Shown piece after piece: positions 20,670-29,994 of a DNA stretch of 64,000 nucleotides (position 1 is its first letter; the number at the start of each line of letters is the position of its first letter). The stretch comes from Clostridiales bacterium UBA4039. Lineage in GTDB: Bacteria; Bacillota; Clostridia; Lachnospirales; Vallitaleaceae. The notes below the pieces were generated by a model, which worked only from the letters and a program-made list of their open reading frames with translations, was not told where the DNA came from and made no database searches. Made by a program: the position numbers and the translations under genes. The stretch is from positions 64,341 through 128,340 of the forward strand of contig DGAD01000054.1 in assembly GCA_002382805.1 (NCBI GenBank), written 5' to 3'.

Positions 20670-21434
20670 ATGTTAAGAGGATTGTATACCGCTTATACAG
20701 GAATGGAAGCTCAACAACAGAAGATGGATATTGTCTCAAATAATCTTGCCAATGCCAATACGACAGGGTTCAAAAAAGATGATGTGACAATGGAAGCATT
20801 TAAAGAAGTTTTGGCAATAAAAATTAATGATCCGGCGAATAAATCCAATACACGTATTGGATCAATGAGCTTAGGTGTATCTGTAGACAATATATATACA
20901 AACTTCGAACAAGGTGCATTAAAGCGTAATGATGATCCGCTTTCAGTCGCATTAGAAGGACAAGGAATGTTTGTTGTAGGACAAAAAAATGCTGACGGCA
21001 CTATGGAGCAAAAGTATACACGAGATGGATCGTTCACCTTAAATGCTAACAAAGAACTTGTTACCAAAGAGGGGAATTATGTTGTAGGGCAAAATGGTAT
21101 TATAACAGTAGATGCAGGAGATTTTTCCGTTAAAGAAAATGGAGCAGTCTATGCTAATGGGAATTTGGTAGATACAATAAAAATTGTGGGATTTGAAGAT
21201 TACAGAACACTTAAAAAAATTGGCGATAACCTTTATGACACAACCGATCAAAGTGTAGAAGCTGAGTTTAAAGGTATGGTTCGTCAAGGCTATGAAGAAG
21301 CTTCAAATGTAAATTCAGTTAAAGAAATGATTGATATGATTAGCGTTATGCGAAGCTATGAAGCAAACCAGAAAGTATTAACCACATATGATGATACTTT
21401 AGATAAAGTTGTCAACAATGTCGGTCGAGTATAA
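20670..21434 (+). CDS. flhO: flagellar rod/hook protein FlhO (FlgF/FlgG family)
   Basis: Start taken at ATG 20670, six bases after AAGGAG. 254 residues. N-terminal rod motif LYTAYTGMEAQQQKMDIVSNNLANANTTGF split over residues 4-35, the central LEGQGMFVV segment, and the C-terminal EMIDMISVMRSYEANQKVL helix, all typical of axial proteins that form the rod and stay in the export channel path. Flagellar basal-body proteins of this type polymerise outside the membrane after type III export and have no Sec signal. It is shorter and more divergent than the FlgG-like neighbour. Confidence 0.92.
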   Translation: MLRGLYTAYTGMEAQQQKMDIVSNNLANANTTGFKKDDVTMEAFKEVLAIKINDPANKSNTRIGSMSLGVSVDNIYTNFEQGALKRNDDPLSVALEGQGMFVVGQKNADGTMEQKYTRDGSFTLNANKELVTKEGNYVVGQNGIITVDAGDFSVKENGAVYANGNLVDTIKIVGFEDYRTLKKIGDNLYDTTDQSVEAEFKGMVRQGYEEASNVNSVKEMIDMISVMRSYEANQKVLTTYDDTLDKVVNNVGRV

Positions 21435-21449
21435 GAGGAGGAATAGTAT

Positions 21450-22259
21450 ATGATGCGTTCGTTATGGACGGCGGCGTCCGGAATGAAAACACAGCAGTTA
21501 ACCGTAGATACAATTGCAAACAATTTAGCCAATGCAAATACAATTGGCTTTAAGAAAGAACGTTTAGAATTCAAATCCTTATTATATGAGACGATGCGAG
21601 AAGCAGGAGGTCCTAATGAGCAAGGAGCACCGGTTAATTTACAAGTTGGACACGGTGTACGTGCAGCAGGGTCAGTCAAGACCTTTACTCAAGGTAATAT
21701 TGAAGTGACAGAAGCACCCCTAGACTTTGCGATGGCAGGTAATGGTTTTTTTGCAGTAGAGACATTTGATGGAAGTGTAAAATATGCAAAAGCCGGAGCT
21801 TTTAAAGTGAGTCAAGAAGATGGAGAATTAACATTGACGGATGTCAATGGATATCGAATCTTAAATGCAGATGGAGATCCCATTACCTTTGAAGAAGGTG
21901 TAGCTATGGAAAACGTTGTTGTAGACGAGATGGGGAATTTTTCAACAGTAGTTGACGGTGAGCCTGTAGACTTAGACATTCAATTTGAAATTGTTCAATT
22001 TCCCAATGTAGCAGGTTTAAAGACATTAGGCAATGGTCTATTTGATACAACGGCGGCGTCGGGTGAAGCTATATCTGAGCATGACAATGAAGACCTAAAA
22101 AAATCATCTATTATTCAAGGGGCACTTGAAGCATCCAATGTCCAAGCGGTTGAAGAAATGGTAGGCATGATTATTGCACAACGTGCCTATGAACTAAGTT
22201 CAAAAGCTATTCAGACATCCGATGATATGCTTGGCATGGCTAATAATTTGAAGCGATAG
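21450..22259 (+). CDS. flhP: flagellar distal rod protein FlhP (FlgG family)
   Basis: 269 residues. N-terminal motif MRSLWTAASGMKTQQ and DTIANNLANANTIGFKK, then QVGHGVRAAGSVKTFTQGN and LDFAMAGNGFFAV, all standard FlgG blocks, and a C-terminal EEMVGMIIAQRAYELSSKAIQ helix. It forms the distal rod joining the basal body to the hook. GAGGAGG precedes the ATG pair at 21450/21453. It overlaps functionally with flhO upstream and is four bases from the next open frame. Confidence 0.94.
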   Translation: MMRSLWTAASGMKTQQLTVDTIANNLANANTIGFKKERLEFKSLLYETMREAGGPNEQGAPVNLQVGHGVRAAGSVKTFTQGNIEVTEAPLDFAMAGNGFFAVETFDGSVKYAKAGAFKVSQEDGELTLTDVNGYRILNADGDPITFEEGVAMENVVVDEMGNFSTVVDGEPVDLDIQFEIVQFPNVAGLKTLGNGLFDTTAASGEAISEHDNEDLKKSSIIQGALEASNVQAVEEMVGMIIAQRAYELSSKAIQTSDDMLGMANNLKR

Positions 22260-22271
22260 TAGGTGGTAGAT

Positions 22272-22631
22272 ATGGAAATTAATGGGATCGGACAAGAGTT
22301 GTCAAATATTTATGGAAGCGCTCAAAAAGGAACCTCAGTTGAGCAAGAGTTTCAAAAGTTATTGGATCGCACAGTGCAACAACAGACAGATCAGGAAAAA
22401 AATGATCAGGAATTAAAGCAAGCATGTGCGTCTTTTGAAGCTTATTACGTACAACAATTGTTTAAAGAAATGCGAAAGACAGTTCCAGATGGTGGAATGT
22501 TTGAAAAAAACAATGCCAGTGAGATTTATACACAAATGCTGGATGAAGAATATTCAAAGATTATCTCAGAAGGTCAAGGCATGGGAATTGCAACTGCATT
22601 ATATAAGCAACTGTCATCCTTGGATAAATAA
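22272..22631 (+). CDS. flgJ: rod-binding protein, FlgJ N-terminal domain only
   Basis: 119 residues equal to the rod-cap (Rod_binding) domain: ACASFEAYYVQQLFKEMRKTVP, then the Y-T-QMLDEEYSKIISEGQGMGIA block. The muramidase domain found in FlgJ of gamma-proteobacteria is missing, as is usual in Gram-positive bacteria, which must open the wall by another enzyme. Start taken at ATG 22272 because AGGTGG lies five bases before it; the GTG at 22263 lies within that site. Confidence 0.85.
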   Translation: MEINGIGQELSNIYGSAQKGTSVEQEFQKLLDRTVQQQTDQEKNDQELKQACASFEAYYVQQLFKEMRKTVPDGGMFEKNNASEIYTQMLDEEYSKIISEGQGMGIATALYKQLSSLDK

Positions 22632-22638
22632 GTTGATC

Positions 22639-22665
22639 AAAACCATCAATCATTGATGGTTTTTT
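22639..22665 (+). terminator. intrinsic terminator after flgJ
   Basis: Stem AAAACCATCAA (22639-22649), three-base loop, TTGATGGTTTT, then TTC. It closes the flhO-flhP-flgJ unit; a little read-through into the next gene is likely because that gene begins 21 bases later. Confidence 0.8.
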
Positions 22666-22685
22666 CATTTCAAGAGGTTGGGATT

Positions 22686-23756
22686 ATGATAGATTTTTCA
22701 ACATCATTTCGAACAATGTTTATACTTATTGAGCTCATCATGAGCTTGGGATTGACACATGAGCAGGTCATGATTGATGGCTATGAACAACAAGTTTATA
22801 CGATTGAAGCGAGTTTAAACCAAGGGGCACAACTTGTTCAGGAATTAGCCTATAATAGTTTGCTGGGGTATGATCATATTTCGGCAATGGCAGTTCAACA
22901 GGAATATACCTATCCTCTTGGCGTTAATGGTATGTTCTACAATGGCTATGGTCGTCCCCAAGGTATTGTGATTAAAAATTACGAATTGATTTCACTTCGG
23001 TCTGTGCAAACGCCAACCGTTCTTGTTTATTCTGACGGAGATATTGCTTTAAGAGATATAGAACTTCGCGCCTATCTTGTGCACAACGAGGTTCGACAAC
23101 CTATATATGAGATTAATGATGACTATTATAATCGGGGCGTAGGTGTCTATACACAGTGGTTTGGCAAATACCTCTATCCTCAGGAAAACATACGAGTCTA
23201 TCGTATAGATAATAATGAAGTGTCCGAAATTGTCACACATCAAGAACGTATTGCATTAGAAGATAATACATTGAACCAAGAACGCTATTATGTATCAAGA
23301 AAGATTTTTTCAAAAGAACCGATATATAATGTAGGCGACTCTATCCATGTGGATATTGAGAGTAATGTGGATATAGAAAATGTTAAAGATGCATTTCAGA
23401 CAGGCGGTTGGTTAGTTTATGACGGGGACAATGTAGCAAAAGACTATGAAGCGTTTATTGGTTACACGACATCGTTACAACCCAGAACGGCTATTGGGAT
23501 TACTGCACAAAAGAAAATCATCATAAAAGTCATTGATGGTCGACAACCAGGAATAAGTCGAGGAGTTACAGGCAAGCAACTTGCAACCCTTATGCAAGAA
23601 GCCGGTTGTACGTATGCGGCTTATCTGGATGGAGGCTCCTCTTCAGTTATTACGCATCAAGCTCAGGTGATTAATCAGCCAAGTACGGGAGAAGAAAAGC
23701 CTGTAGCTCATGGAATATACTTTCATAGGACACTACCAAAAGAGTTGCAAAAATAA
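22686..23756 (+). CDS. phosphodiester glycosidase (NAGPA/DUF2233) domain protein
   Basis: Start taken at ATG 22686 after AGAGGTTGGG; any earlier start would lie in the terminator hairpin. 356 residues. The N-terminus has a hydrophobic stretch (TMFILIELIMSLGL) that may be a weak signal or anchor, so export is likely but not certain. The C-terminal third (residues about 250-356) has the NAGPA hallmarks: GGWLVYDG, the PRTAIGI strand, IKVIDGRQPGISRG and AGCTYAAYLDGGSSSVI. The family includes the mammalian enzyme that removes GlcNAc from phosphodiester-linked sugars; bacterial members are poorly studied and linked to exopolysaccharide. Lies between rod gene flgJ and metK. A role in the phosphodiester-glycan chemistry suggested by the island at 36985-60850 is inference. 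Confidence 0.75.
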   Translation: MIDFSTSFRTMFILIELIMSLGLTHEQVMIDGYEQQVYTIEASLNQGAQLVQELAYNSLLGYDHISAMAVQQEYTYPLGVNGMFYNGYGRPQGIVIKNYELISLRSVQTPTVLVYSDGDIALRDIELRAYLVHNEVRQPIYEINDDYYNRGVGVYTQWFGKYLYPQENIRVYRIDNNEVSEIVTHQERIALEDNTLNQERYYVSRKIFSKEPIYNVGDSIHVDIESNVDIENVKDAFQTGGWLVYDGDNVAKDYEAFIGYTTSLQPRTAIGITAQKKIIIKVIDGRQPGISRGVTGKQLATLMQEAGCTYAAYLDGGSSSVITHQAQVINQPSTGEEKPVAHGIYFHRTLPKELQK

Positions 23757-23772
23757 GAATATGCAGTATAAT
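23745..23772 (+). promoter_or_regulatory. SigA-type promoter of metK
   Basis: -35 TTGCAA (23745-23750) inside the end of the previous gene, 16 bases, -10 TATAAT (23767-23772), 28 bases before metK. There is no room for an S-box riboswitch. Confidence 0.6.
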
Positions 23773-23800
23773 AAAATTAGATTAAATTAGGAGGACAATT

Positions 23801-24997
23801 ATGTCAAAAAGATTATTTACTTCAGAGTCAGTGACTGAAGGACATCCAGATAAAGTATGTGACCAAATTTCAGATGCAGTACTTGATGCTATATTAGCTC
23901 AAGATCCTAAAGCAAGAGTGGCATGTGAAACCGCCGTGACGACAGGTATGGTTATGGTTATGGGCGAGATATCTACAGAATGCTATGTTGATATTCCTAA
24001 AGTTGTTCGTGCAACAGTAGATGAGATTGGATATCATGATGCAAAAGCTGGATTTGATGCGGAGACATGTGCGGTCATGGTAACGATTGATGAACAATCG
24101 CCAGATATTGCAATGGGTGTAGATGTAGCCCTTGAAGTTCGTGACGAGCAAGAACATAGCGAAGAAGAAGCAGGTGCTGGAGATCAGGGAATGATGATTG
24201 GTTATGCCTGTGATGAAACAACAGAGTTGATGCCACTACCTATTTCACTTGCACATAAACTATCAAAACGCTTGTCCGCAGTACGTAAAGATGGAACACT
24301 TAAATATTTAAGACCGGATGGAAAGTCACAGGTTACAGTTGAATATGAGGATAATGTGGCTAAACGTGTTGATGCGGTTGTTATTTCAACCCAACATGAC
24401 GAACATGTGTCTCAAGAGACGATTCGAGAGGAGTTGAAAAAGTATGTTATCGATGAAGTGATTCCTCAAGAATTATTAGATGATAAGACAAAATACTACA
24501 TCAATCCTACGGGACGTTTTGTTATTGGTGGACCGCAAGGAGATGCAGGGTTAACAGGTCGTAAAATTATTGTAGATACTTATGGTGGTTATGCCAGCCA
24601 TGGTGGCGGAGCTTTTTCAGGAAAAGATCCGACAAAAGTGGACCGTTCAGCAGCGTATGCAGCGCGTTATGTTGCAAAAAATATTGTTGCTGCAGGTCTT
24701 GCAAAGCGATGTGAGATTGAGCTAGCTTATGCGATTGGTGTTGCGCATCCGGTATCTGTCTTTATCGATACAGATGGAACGGGAATTGTGAGTGATGAAC
24801 GTATTACAGAAATTGTCAATGAAGTTTTTGATCTTCGTCCATCCGCAATTATCCATGATTTAGATTTGCGTCGACCTATATATCGTCAGACGGCAGCATA
24901 TGGGCACTTCGGTCGTACAGATATTGATCTTCCATGGGAGCGAACAGATAAAGTGAAAGAGCTTAAGGAAAAAGTCAACGAAAAAGTCAATGCGTAA
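23801..24997 (+). CDS. metK: S-adenosylmethionine synthetase
   Basis: Makes S-adenosylmethionine from methionine and ATP. 398 residues, full length. Visible: [21 protein letters not shown] split as the N-terminal ATP/metal motif, the [12 protein letters not shown] hexapeptide signature (GAGDQG), the second signature [22 protein letters not shown] precedes the ATG. Its place between flagellar genes looks like housekeeping sharing a region; in the order metK-recD2-comF-yvyF-flgM it is the start of a probable transcript that runs into late flagellar genes. Confidence 0.98.
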   Translation: MSKRLFTSESVTEGHPDKVCDQISDAVLDAILAQDPKARVACETAVTTGMVMVMGEISTECYVDIPKVVRATVDEIGYHDAKAGFDAETCAVMVTIDEQSPDIAMGVDVALEVRDEQEHSEEEAGAGDQGMMIGYACDETTELMPLPISLAHKLSKRLSAVRKDGTLKYLRPDGKSQVTVEYEDNVAKRVDAVVISTQHDEHVSQETIREELKKYVIDEVIPQELLDDKTKYYINPTGRFVIGGPQGDAGLTGRKIIVDTYGGYASHGGGAFSGKDPTKVDRSAAYAARYVAKNIVAAGLAKRCEIELAYAIGVAHPVSVFIDTDGTGIVSDERITEIVNEVFDLRPSAIIHDLDLRRPIYRQTAAYGHFGRTDIDLPWERTDKVKELKEKVNEKVNA

Positions 24998-25012
24998 ATG
25001 ATTTGAGGGTTT

Positions 25013-27250
25013 ATGGAGAAGATAACAGGGATTGTTGAAGAAATAATATATCGAAATGAACAAAACGGATATACGATTATTGTTGTTTCCGCACAAGAGG
25101 GTGAAATAACTTGTGTGGGAACAATGTTTAAACTATCCATCGGTGAAGAAATCAGCGTTGAAGGGGAATATACTACCCATCCAATTTATGGAAAGCAGTT
25201 CGACGTAGAGACATTTTCCACATCAGTACCAAAAGATAAACATGCATTTGAAAAATATTTAGGGTCCGGTGCCATAAAAGGAATCGGGCCTGTTTTGGCT
25301 GGGAAAATTGTTGAGAGCTTTGGTGATGACACCTTCCGAATCATTGAGCAGGAACCAGAGCGACTTGAGGAAGTTAAAGGCATTAGTATGCAAAAAGCAC
25401 AACAGATTGCCGAAGTGTTTTATGAACAACGTAGCATGCGTCAAGCAATTTTATTCTTACAAGAATATCAGATTTCCCTAACCTATGGATTGAAAATATA
25501 TGAATACTATAAAGAAAAAACATATCAAATTATTAGAGAAAATCCTTATCGCCTAGCGGAAGATATCTATGGAATCGGATTTAAACTTGCAGATGAAATT
25601 GCAAAACGAATCGGAATTGAAGAAAACCATCCCCATCGAATCATGTCAGCCATTACATATGTTCTTAATCAAGGAACGTTAGATGGGCATGTGTATCTCG
25701 AAAAGAACATGCTTGTTGAACGAACCCAAGAACTTCTTGGGATATCCATAGAACAAATTGACCGAGAGATTATGGAACTTCAATTAAAGCAGCAAATTAA
25801 AGTGCAGGAAGATGAAAAGATGACCCGAATTTATTTGAGTCAATATTACCTAATGGAAGAAGCGTGTGCACATAAGATTTGTCAATGTCTAGCCCATGAG
25901 ATTCAACGGATCGACAAAGTGGAAAAACGAATTGCTTCTATTGAGATGCGTAATAATATTTCGCTGGATGGGGTGCAAAAAGAAGCCGTCCTTGACAGCG
26001 CTAAGTATCCTTTTTTTGTACTCACAGGAGGGCCGGGAACAGGAAAGACAACAACGATTAACACTTTAATTCAAATGTTTGAAGAAGAGGATTTAGTCAT
26101 TTTTTTAGCGGCACCAACAGGAAGAGCCGCTAAGCGAATGACGGAGACAACAGGCCATGAGGCAAAAACTATTCATCGTTTGTTAGAGATTAATTTTTCT
26201 TCCGATGATCAGCGCCAATCCTTTGAACGAAGCGAGGAGTATCCACTTGAATGTGATGTGTTGATTGTTGATGAGATTTCGATGTTAGATATTAATTTGT
26301 TCTATCATCTATTAAAAGCTATTCCACTAGGTTGTCGTGTTATCCTTGTAGGTGACAAAGACCAGCTTCCGTCAGTTGGACCGGGAAATGTATTAAGGGA
26401 TCTTATTCATGTCAAACATTTTGTGCCGACAGTAACCCTCCAAAAGATCTATAGACAAGCGGAAAAAAGTGCAATCGTACTTAATGCTCATAAAATTCAT
26501 CAAGGAAATATGGTAGAGTATAAAAACAAGAATGACTTTTTCTTTATTCAAAGAAAGCAAAGTCAGCAGATTCTTAAGGAAATTATCTCGTTGGTCAAAT
26601 CAAGACTGCCAAAATTTACAGGCATAGATTATCAAGAAGGTATTCAAGTACTCACTCCGATGCGAAAAGGACTGCTTGGAGTAGAGCAATTAAATGTTGA
26701 ACTCCAAAAAGCGTTAAATCCTTCATCCCCAAAACGTGCTGAAAAAACATTTCGACAAGTGATATTTCGCGAAGGTGATAAAGTCATGCAAATTCGCAAT
26801 AACTATAATATTCATTGGACGATAAAAAGCCAATTTGATATTGTTATTGATGAAGGGGTTGGAATTTTTAACGGAGATTTAGGAACAGTCAAACAAATCA
26901 ATCACTATTCCGAGACATTGGTTGTAACGTTCGACGATTTAAAGGAAGTGATATATGAATTTAGCCAACTCGATGAGCTAGAACTTGCCTATAGCATAAC
27001 GATTCATAAATCACAAGGAAGCGAATATCCTGTGGTTATTATTCCTCTTTTTAAAGGACCAAATATGCTGTTAAGTCGTAATCTACTCTATACTGCGGTG
27101 ACAAGAGCACGTGAATTAGTTGTTCTTGTAGGAGATATTGATATTTTAAAGCATATGATTGACAACAATCGCGAGGTTAATAGAAACTCAACCTTGTTTC
27201 TTCGGATTATGGAAGCTGCTCCTTTGTTTGAGGTTAAGGAGTTGAGATAG
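25013..27250 (+). CDS. recD2: ATP-dependent DNA helicase RecD2
   Basis: A 5'-3' SF1B helicase of the RecD2 type found in genomes where it does not pair with RecBC. N-terminal OB-like region (GIVEEIIYRNEQNGYTII), tandem helix-hairpin-helix segment (IKGIGPVLAGKIVESFG and VKGISMQKAQQIAE), then Walker A GGPGTGKTTT (residues about 340), Walker B VDEISMLD, motif III-type VGDKDQLPSVGPGNV, and motif VI region AYSITIHKSQGSEYP and YTAVTRA. 745 residues is normal. It acts in DNA repair and replication-fork processing. ATG 25013 has a GAGGG site; the gene abuts comF directly. Confidence 0.95.
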   Translation: MEKITGIVEEIIYRNEQNGYTIIVVSAQEGEITCVGTMFKLSIGEEISVEGEYTTHPIYGKQFDVETFSTSVPKDKHAFEKYLGSGAIKGIGPVLAGKIVESFGDDTFRIIEQEPERLEEVKGISMQKAQQIAEVFYEQRSMRQAILFLQEYQISLTYGLKIYEYYKEKTYQIIRENPYRLAEDIYGIGFKLADEIAKRIGIEENHPHRIMSAITYVLNQGTLDGHVYLEKNMLVERTQELLGISIEQIDREIMELQLKQQIKVQEDEKMTRIYLSQYYLMEEACAHKICQCLAHEIQRIDKVEKRIASIEMRNNISLDGVQKEAVLDSAKYPFFVLTGGPGTGKTTTINTLIQMFEEEDLVIFLAAPTGRAAKRMTETTGHEAKTIHRLLEINFSSDDQRQSFERSEEYPLECDVLIVDEISMLDINLFYHLLKAIPLGCRVILVGDKDQLPSVGPGNVLRDLIHVKHFVPTVTLQKIYRQAEKSAIVLNAHKIHQGNMVEYKNKNDFFFIQRKQSQQILKEIISLVKSRLPKFTGIDYQEGIQVLTPMRKGLLGVEQLNVELQKALNPSSPKRAEKTFRQVIFREGDKVMQIRNNYNIHWTIKSQFDIVIDEGVGIFNGDLGTVKQINHYSETLVVTFDDLKEVIYEFSQLDELELAYSITIHKSQGSEYPVVIIPLFKGPNMLLSRNLLYTAVTRARELVVLVGDIDILKHMIDNNREVNRNSTLFLRIMEAAPLFEVKELR

Positions 27251-27988
27251 ATGCGTAGCATCATGAATTTTTTGTTCCCTAATAAATGTATGTTTTGCAT
27301 GAAAGAGTTACAAGAAAATGGGACGGATGTTTGCGAGATATGTTATAATAAAATTAGTCTCATTGAACAAGCCTACTGTCGTCAATGTGGAAAAGTACGT
27401 GAACAAGAAGATGATTTGTGCATGGATTGCTTGACACGTCTGCATCAGTTTGAGGCAGGACGAGGTGTGTTTGTATATGATGAACATGTGAAAAAGGCTT
27501 TACTAGGTTTAAAATTCTACCATCATACATGGATCGCACGTAAAATGGGGCGAATTATGGCACAGTTTTATTTAGAGCATGTTGGTTGGCAAGTGGATTA
27601 TGTGATACCGGTTCCTATTCATTATACAAAGTTTGTTGCACGTGGATATAATCAGGCTGAATTGTTAGCAATTTATTTTGTCAAAGCCTATAATAACCAG
27701 ATGAAAAAATATCAAGGGACACCGGTACAATTGCTTAAACGTGGATTAAAACGTAAAAAATGGACGACGCCTCAAAAAGATTTATCGCCGGAGACGCGAT
27801 ATAAGAATCTTGAGAATGCGTTTGAGGTTCATAAGAAGGTCAACAATACAATTACGCATAGTAATATATTAATTATTGATGACATATATACAACGGGAGC
27901 AACGGTGGATGCTTGCGCAATACAGCTAAAAAAAGCGCATGTTGACAAAGTGTTTTTTTTAACAGCGGCCATCGGAAATGGACTATAA
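27251..27988 (+). CDS. comF: ComF-family phosphoribosyltransferase-like protein
   Basis: 245 residues. An N-terminal double zinc-ribbon (CMFC, CEIC, CRQC, CMDC) is followed by a type I phosphoribosyltransferase fold whose PRPP loop LIIDDIYTTGAT is clear, and the YVIPVPIHYTKFVARGYNQAELLA block typical of ComFC. In naturally competent bacteria ComF works with ComFA in DNA uptake; a helicase partner ComFA is not seen here. Starts at the base after the recD2 stop, with AAGGAG inside recD2, so translation is coupled. In Bacillus comFC, yvyF and flgM lie in the same order, a synteny that confirms the call. Confidence 0.93.
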   Translation: MRSIMNFLFPNKCMFCMKELQENGTDVCEICYNKISLIEQAYCRQCGKVREQEDDLCMDCLTRLHQFEAGRGVFVYDEHVKKALLGLKFYHHTWIARKMGRIMAQFYLEHVGWQVDYVIPVPIHYTKFVARGYNQAELLAIYFVKAYNNQMKKYQGTPVQLLKRGLKRKKWTTPQKDLSPETRYKNLENAFEVHKKVNNTITHSNILIIDDIYTTGATVDACAIQLKKAHVDKVFFLTAAIGNGL

Positions 27989-28007
27989 TTTTTAGGAGGT
28001 AATGGGT

Positions 28008-28427
28008 ATGGATGTTAGAAATTGTAAAAAATGCGGACGTATTTTCAACTATGTCGGAGGACAACCAATCTGTGCACAATGTAAATCAGAATTGGAAACC
28101 AAATTTACAGAGGTTAAAACCTATATTCGTCGAAATCCAACAGCAAATATCGGGCAAGTGGCCGAAGAGTGCGATGTGGATACACGTCAAATTCGTCAAT
28201 GGGTTCGAGAAGAACGATTGATATTTTCTGCCGATAGTGCGATGGGAATAGAATGCGAAAAGTGTGGAAAATCTATTCGGACGGGCCGATTTTGTGATGA
28301 TTGCAAGAGAGATACAGCTAACGAATTAAGCGGAGCCTATCAAAGTCATAAGGTTGAAGAGGACGCCCCTTCGAAAAAAGTTGTAAAAAATCGTATGAGA
28401 TTCCTAGATAAAGAACATAGAAATTAA
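28008..28427 (+). CDS. yvyF: YvyF-type flagellar operon protein (TIGR03826)
   Basis: 139 residues. A CxxC zinc motif at each end of the core: CKKCGRIF and CAQC near the start, CEKCGKS and CDDCKR later, with a MerR/helix-turn-helix-like segment between (NIGQVAEECDVDTRQIRQWVREERL). Family members sit between comF and flgM in Firmicutes, and the Bacillus homologue is described as affecting FlgM/SigD control. Start taken at ATG 28008, which is seven bases after AGGAGGT; the ATG at 28002 is too close to that site. Confidence 0.88.
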   Translation: MDVRNCKKCGRIFNYVGGQPICAQCKSELETKFTEVKTYIRRNPTANIGQVAEECDVDTRQIRQWVREERLIFSADSAMGIECEKCGKSIRTGRFCDDCKRDTANELSGAYQSHKVEEDAPSKKVVKNRMRFLDKEHRN

Positions 28428-28448
28428 TACACTTTTAGGAGGCACATA

Positions 28449-29552
28449 GTGGAAAAAATAGATTATTTGATTGTGGGGGCAGGCCTTTTTGGTGCGACAT
28501 TTGCATATGAGGCAAATAAGCGTGGAAAAAAATGCATGATTATTGAACGACGTCATCACATTGGAGGAAATGTCTACTGTGAAAAAATAGAAGACATCAA
28601 TGTACACACATATGGGGCACATATTTTCCATACAAATAATTGCCAGATATGGGAATATGTCAATCAGTTTACAGAGTTTAATAGGTTTGTTAATGCGCCA
28701 ATTGCCAATTATCATGGGGAAATATATAACTTACCTTTTAATATGAATACGTTCAATAAATTGTGGGGCGTCATTACACCTGAACAGGCCAAACAAAAAA
28801 TTGCAGAACAAAAAAGTGCACATGTTAATGAACCGAAAAATTTAGAAGAACAAGCGATATCTCTAGTCGGGCGTGATATTTATGAAAAATTGATCAAAGG
28901 ATATACCGAAAAGCAATGGGGGAGAGATGCAACAAAACTTCCGGCATTTATCATCAAACGTTTGCCGGTTCGCTTTACATATGACAATAATTATTTTAAT
29001 GACAGATATCAGGGAATCCCGTTAAAAGGATATAATGGTATTGTTGAAAAGATGCTTGAGAATATAGAAGTCAAATTGAATGCCGACTATTTTGATGACA
29101 AAGAAAGATATGACAACCTTTGTGAAAAAGTCGTTTTTACTGGTATGATTGATGAATTTTATGGCTACAAATATGGACCGTTAGAGTATAGAAGCTTGCA
29201 CTTTGACAATGAAGTACTTGACACCGATAATTATCAAGGGAATGCAGTGGTAAATTATACAGATGCAAAGACACCCTACACGAGAATTATTGAACACAAG
29301 CATTTTGAGTTTGGAACGCAACCAAAAACAGTTATAACAAAAGAATATCCTCGTGAATGGCAAAAGGGCGATGAACCTTATTACCCGATAAATGACCAAA
29401 AAAATTCTGAGGTATTTCAAAAATATAAAGATGCAGCAATGGGAGAAGATAAAGTAATCTTTGGTGGGCGATTAGCGGATTATAAGTATTATGATATGCA
29501 TCAAATAATTTACCATGCTTTAGAGACAGTTAAACAAGAATTTAATGAATAA
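28449..29552 (+). CDS. glf: UDP-galactopyranose mutase
   Basis: Converts UDP-galactopyranose to UDP-galactofuranose with reduced FAD. 367 residues, full length. N-terminal dinucleotide-binding motif VGAGLFGATFAYEA, the RRHHIGGNVY loop, GAHIFHTNN, the IKGYTEKQWG block and the C-terminal FGGRLADYKYYDMHQ block with catalytic/flavin-contact arginines. GTG start with TTAGGAGG ten bases upstream. It lies inside a flagellar gene string (yvyF upstream, flgM downstream), where a sugar-nucleotide enzyme is unusual. The simplest reading is that galactofuranose is a building block of the surface or flagellar glycan made by the island at 36985-60850. Confidence 0.97.
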   Translation: MEKIDYLIVGAGLFGATFAYEANKRGKKCMIIERRHHIGGNVYCEKIEDINVHTYGAHIFHTNNCQIWEYVNQFTEFNRFVNAPIANYHGEIYNLPFNMNTFNKLWGVITPEQAKQKIAEQKSAHVNEPKNLEEQAISLVGRDIYEKLIKGYTEKQWGRDATKLPAFIIKRLPVRFTYDNNYFNDRYQGIPLKGYNGIVEKMLENIEVKLNADYFDDKERYDNLCEKVVFTGMIDEFYGYKYGPLEYRSLHFDNEVLDTDNYQGNAVVNYTDAKTPYTRIIEHKHFEFGTQPKTVITKEYPREWQKGDEPYYPINDQKNSEVFQKYKDAAMGEDKVIFGGRLADYKYYDMHQIIYHALETVKQEFNE

Positions 29553-29628
29553 GATATCAAAAAAAACATAATGTTTTTTTGCTTGCAGTCGCATGTGAAA
29601 AAATATTGTGTTTTTTTTTGTAGAAACC

Positions 29629-29656
29629 TAAACTTTTGAAGGAACCTGACCGATAC
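29629..29656 (+). promoter_or_regulatory. SigD (FliA-type) promoter of flgM
   Basis: TAAA (29629-29632), 16 bases, ACCGATAC (29649-29656); consensus TAAA-N15-GCCGATAA. It lies 47 bases before flgM in a 150-base gap after glf and would drive flgM-flgN-flgK-flgK-flgL and possibly fliW-csrA. Confidence 0.75.
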
Positions 29657-29702
29657 ATAATGTGAATGAATAAGTGTTAGAATTTAAAGGATGGTGACAA
29701 TT

Positions 29703-29978
29703 ATGAGAATCAACGGAGTTAATAATGTTGACCCAGTGTATAAGGCTAAAAAGGCAAATAAGATTTATAATGCACATGGTACCCAATCCAGCAAAGATGT
29801 TGTGACATTATCGACTTTTGCAAAAGATCTTGCCGTTGCGAAAAAAGAAGTTAAGCAGGCACCTGATGTTCGAATGGATCGTGTGAAACAGTTGAAAGCA
29901 CAAATAGAAGCTGGCGAATATAATGTAAGCGCATCTCAGATTGCGGATAAAATGCTAGAACAATCCCGGGGATTGTAA
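29703..29978 (+). CDS. flgM: anti-sigma factor FlgM
   Basis: 91 residues. N-terminal MRINGVNNVDPVYKA and the C-terminal SigD-binding helices RVKQLKAQIEAGEYNVSASQIADKML mark the family (this region split at residues about 60-87). It holds SigD inactive until the hook is complete and is then exported. Start taken at ATG 29703, after AAGGATGGTGA; the ATG at 29691 lies inside this site. Expressed from a SigD promoter, giving the usual autoregulation. Confidence 0.93.
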   Translation: MRINGVNNVDPVYKAKKANKIYNAHGTQSSKDVVTLSTFAKDLAVAKKEVKQAPDVRMDRVKQLKAQIEAGEYNVSASQIADKMLEQSRGL

Positions 29979-29994
29979 GATATGAGGTGTTGAA

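Noticed and set aside
23757..23800. SAM riboswitch before metK
   Set aside because: Only 44 bases separate the genes and a promoter already occupies them; an S-box needs more than 100 bases.
29553..29628. terminator after glf (A-run and T-run around CATAATG)
   Set aside because: The stem would be only A:T pairs with a very short loop, so it is unlikely to terminate; a separate T-run at 29611-29619 has no stem.
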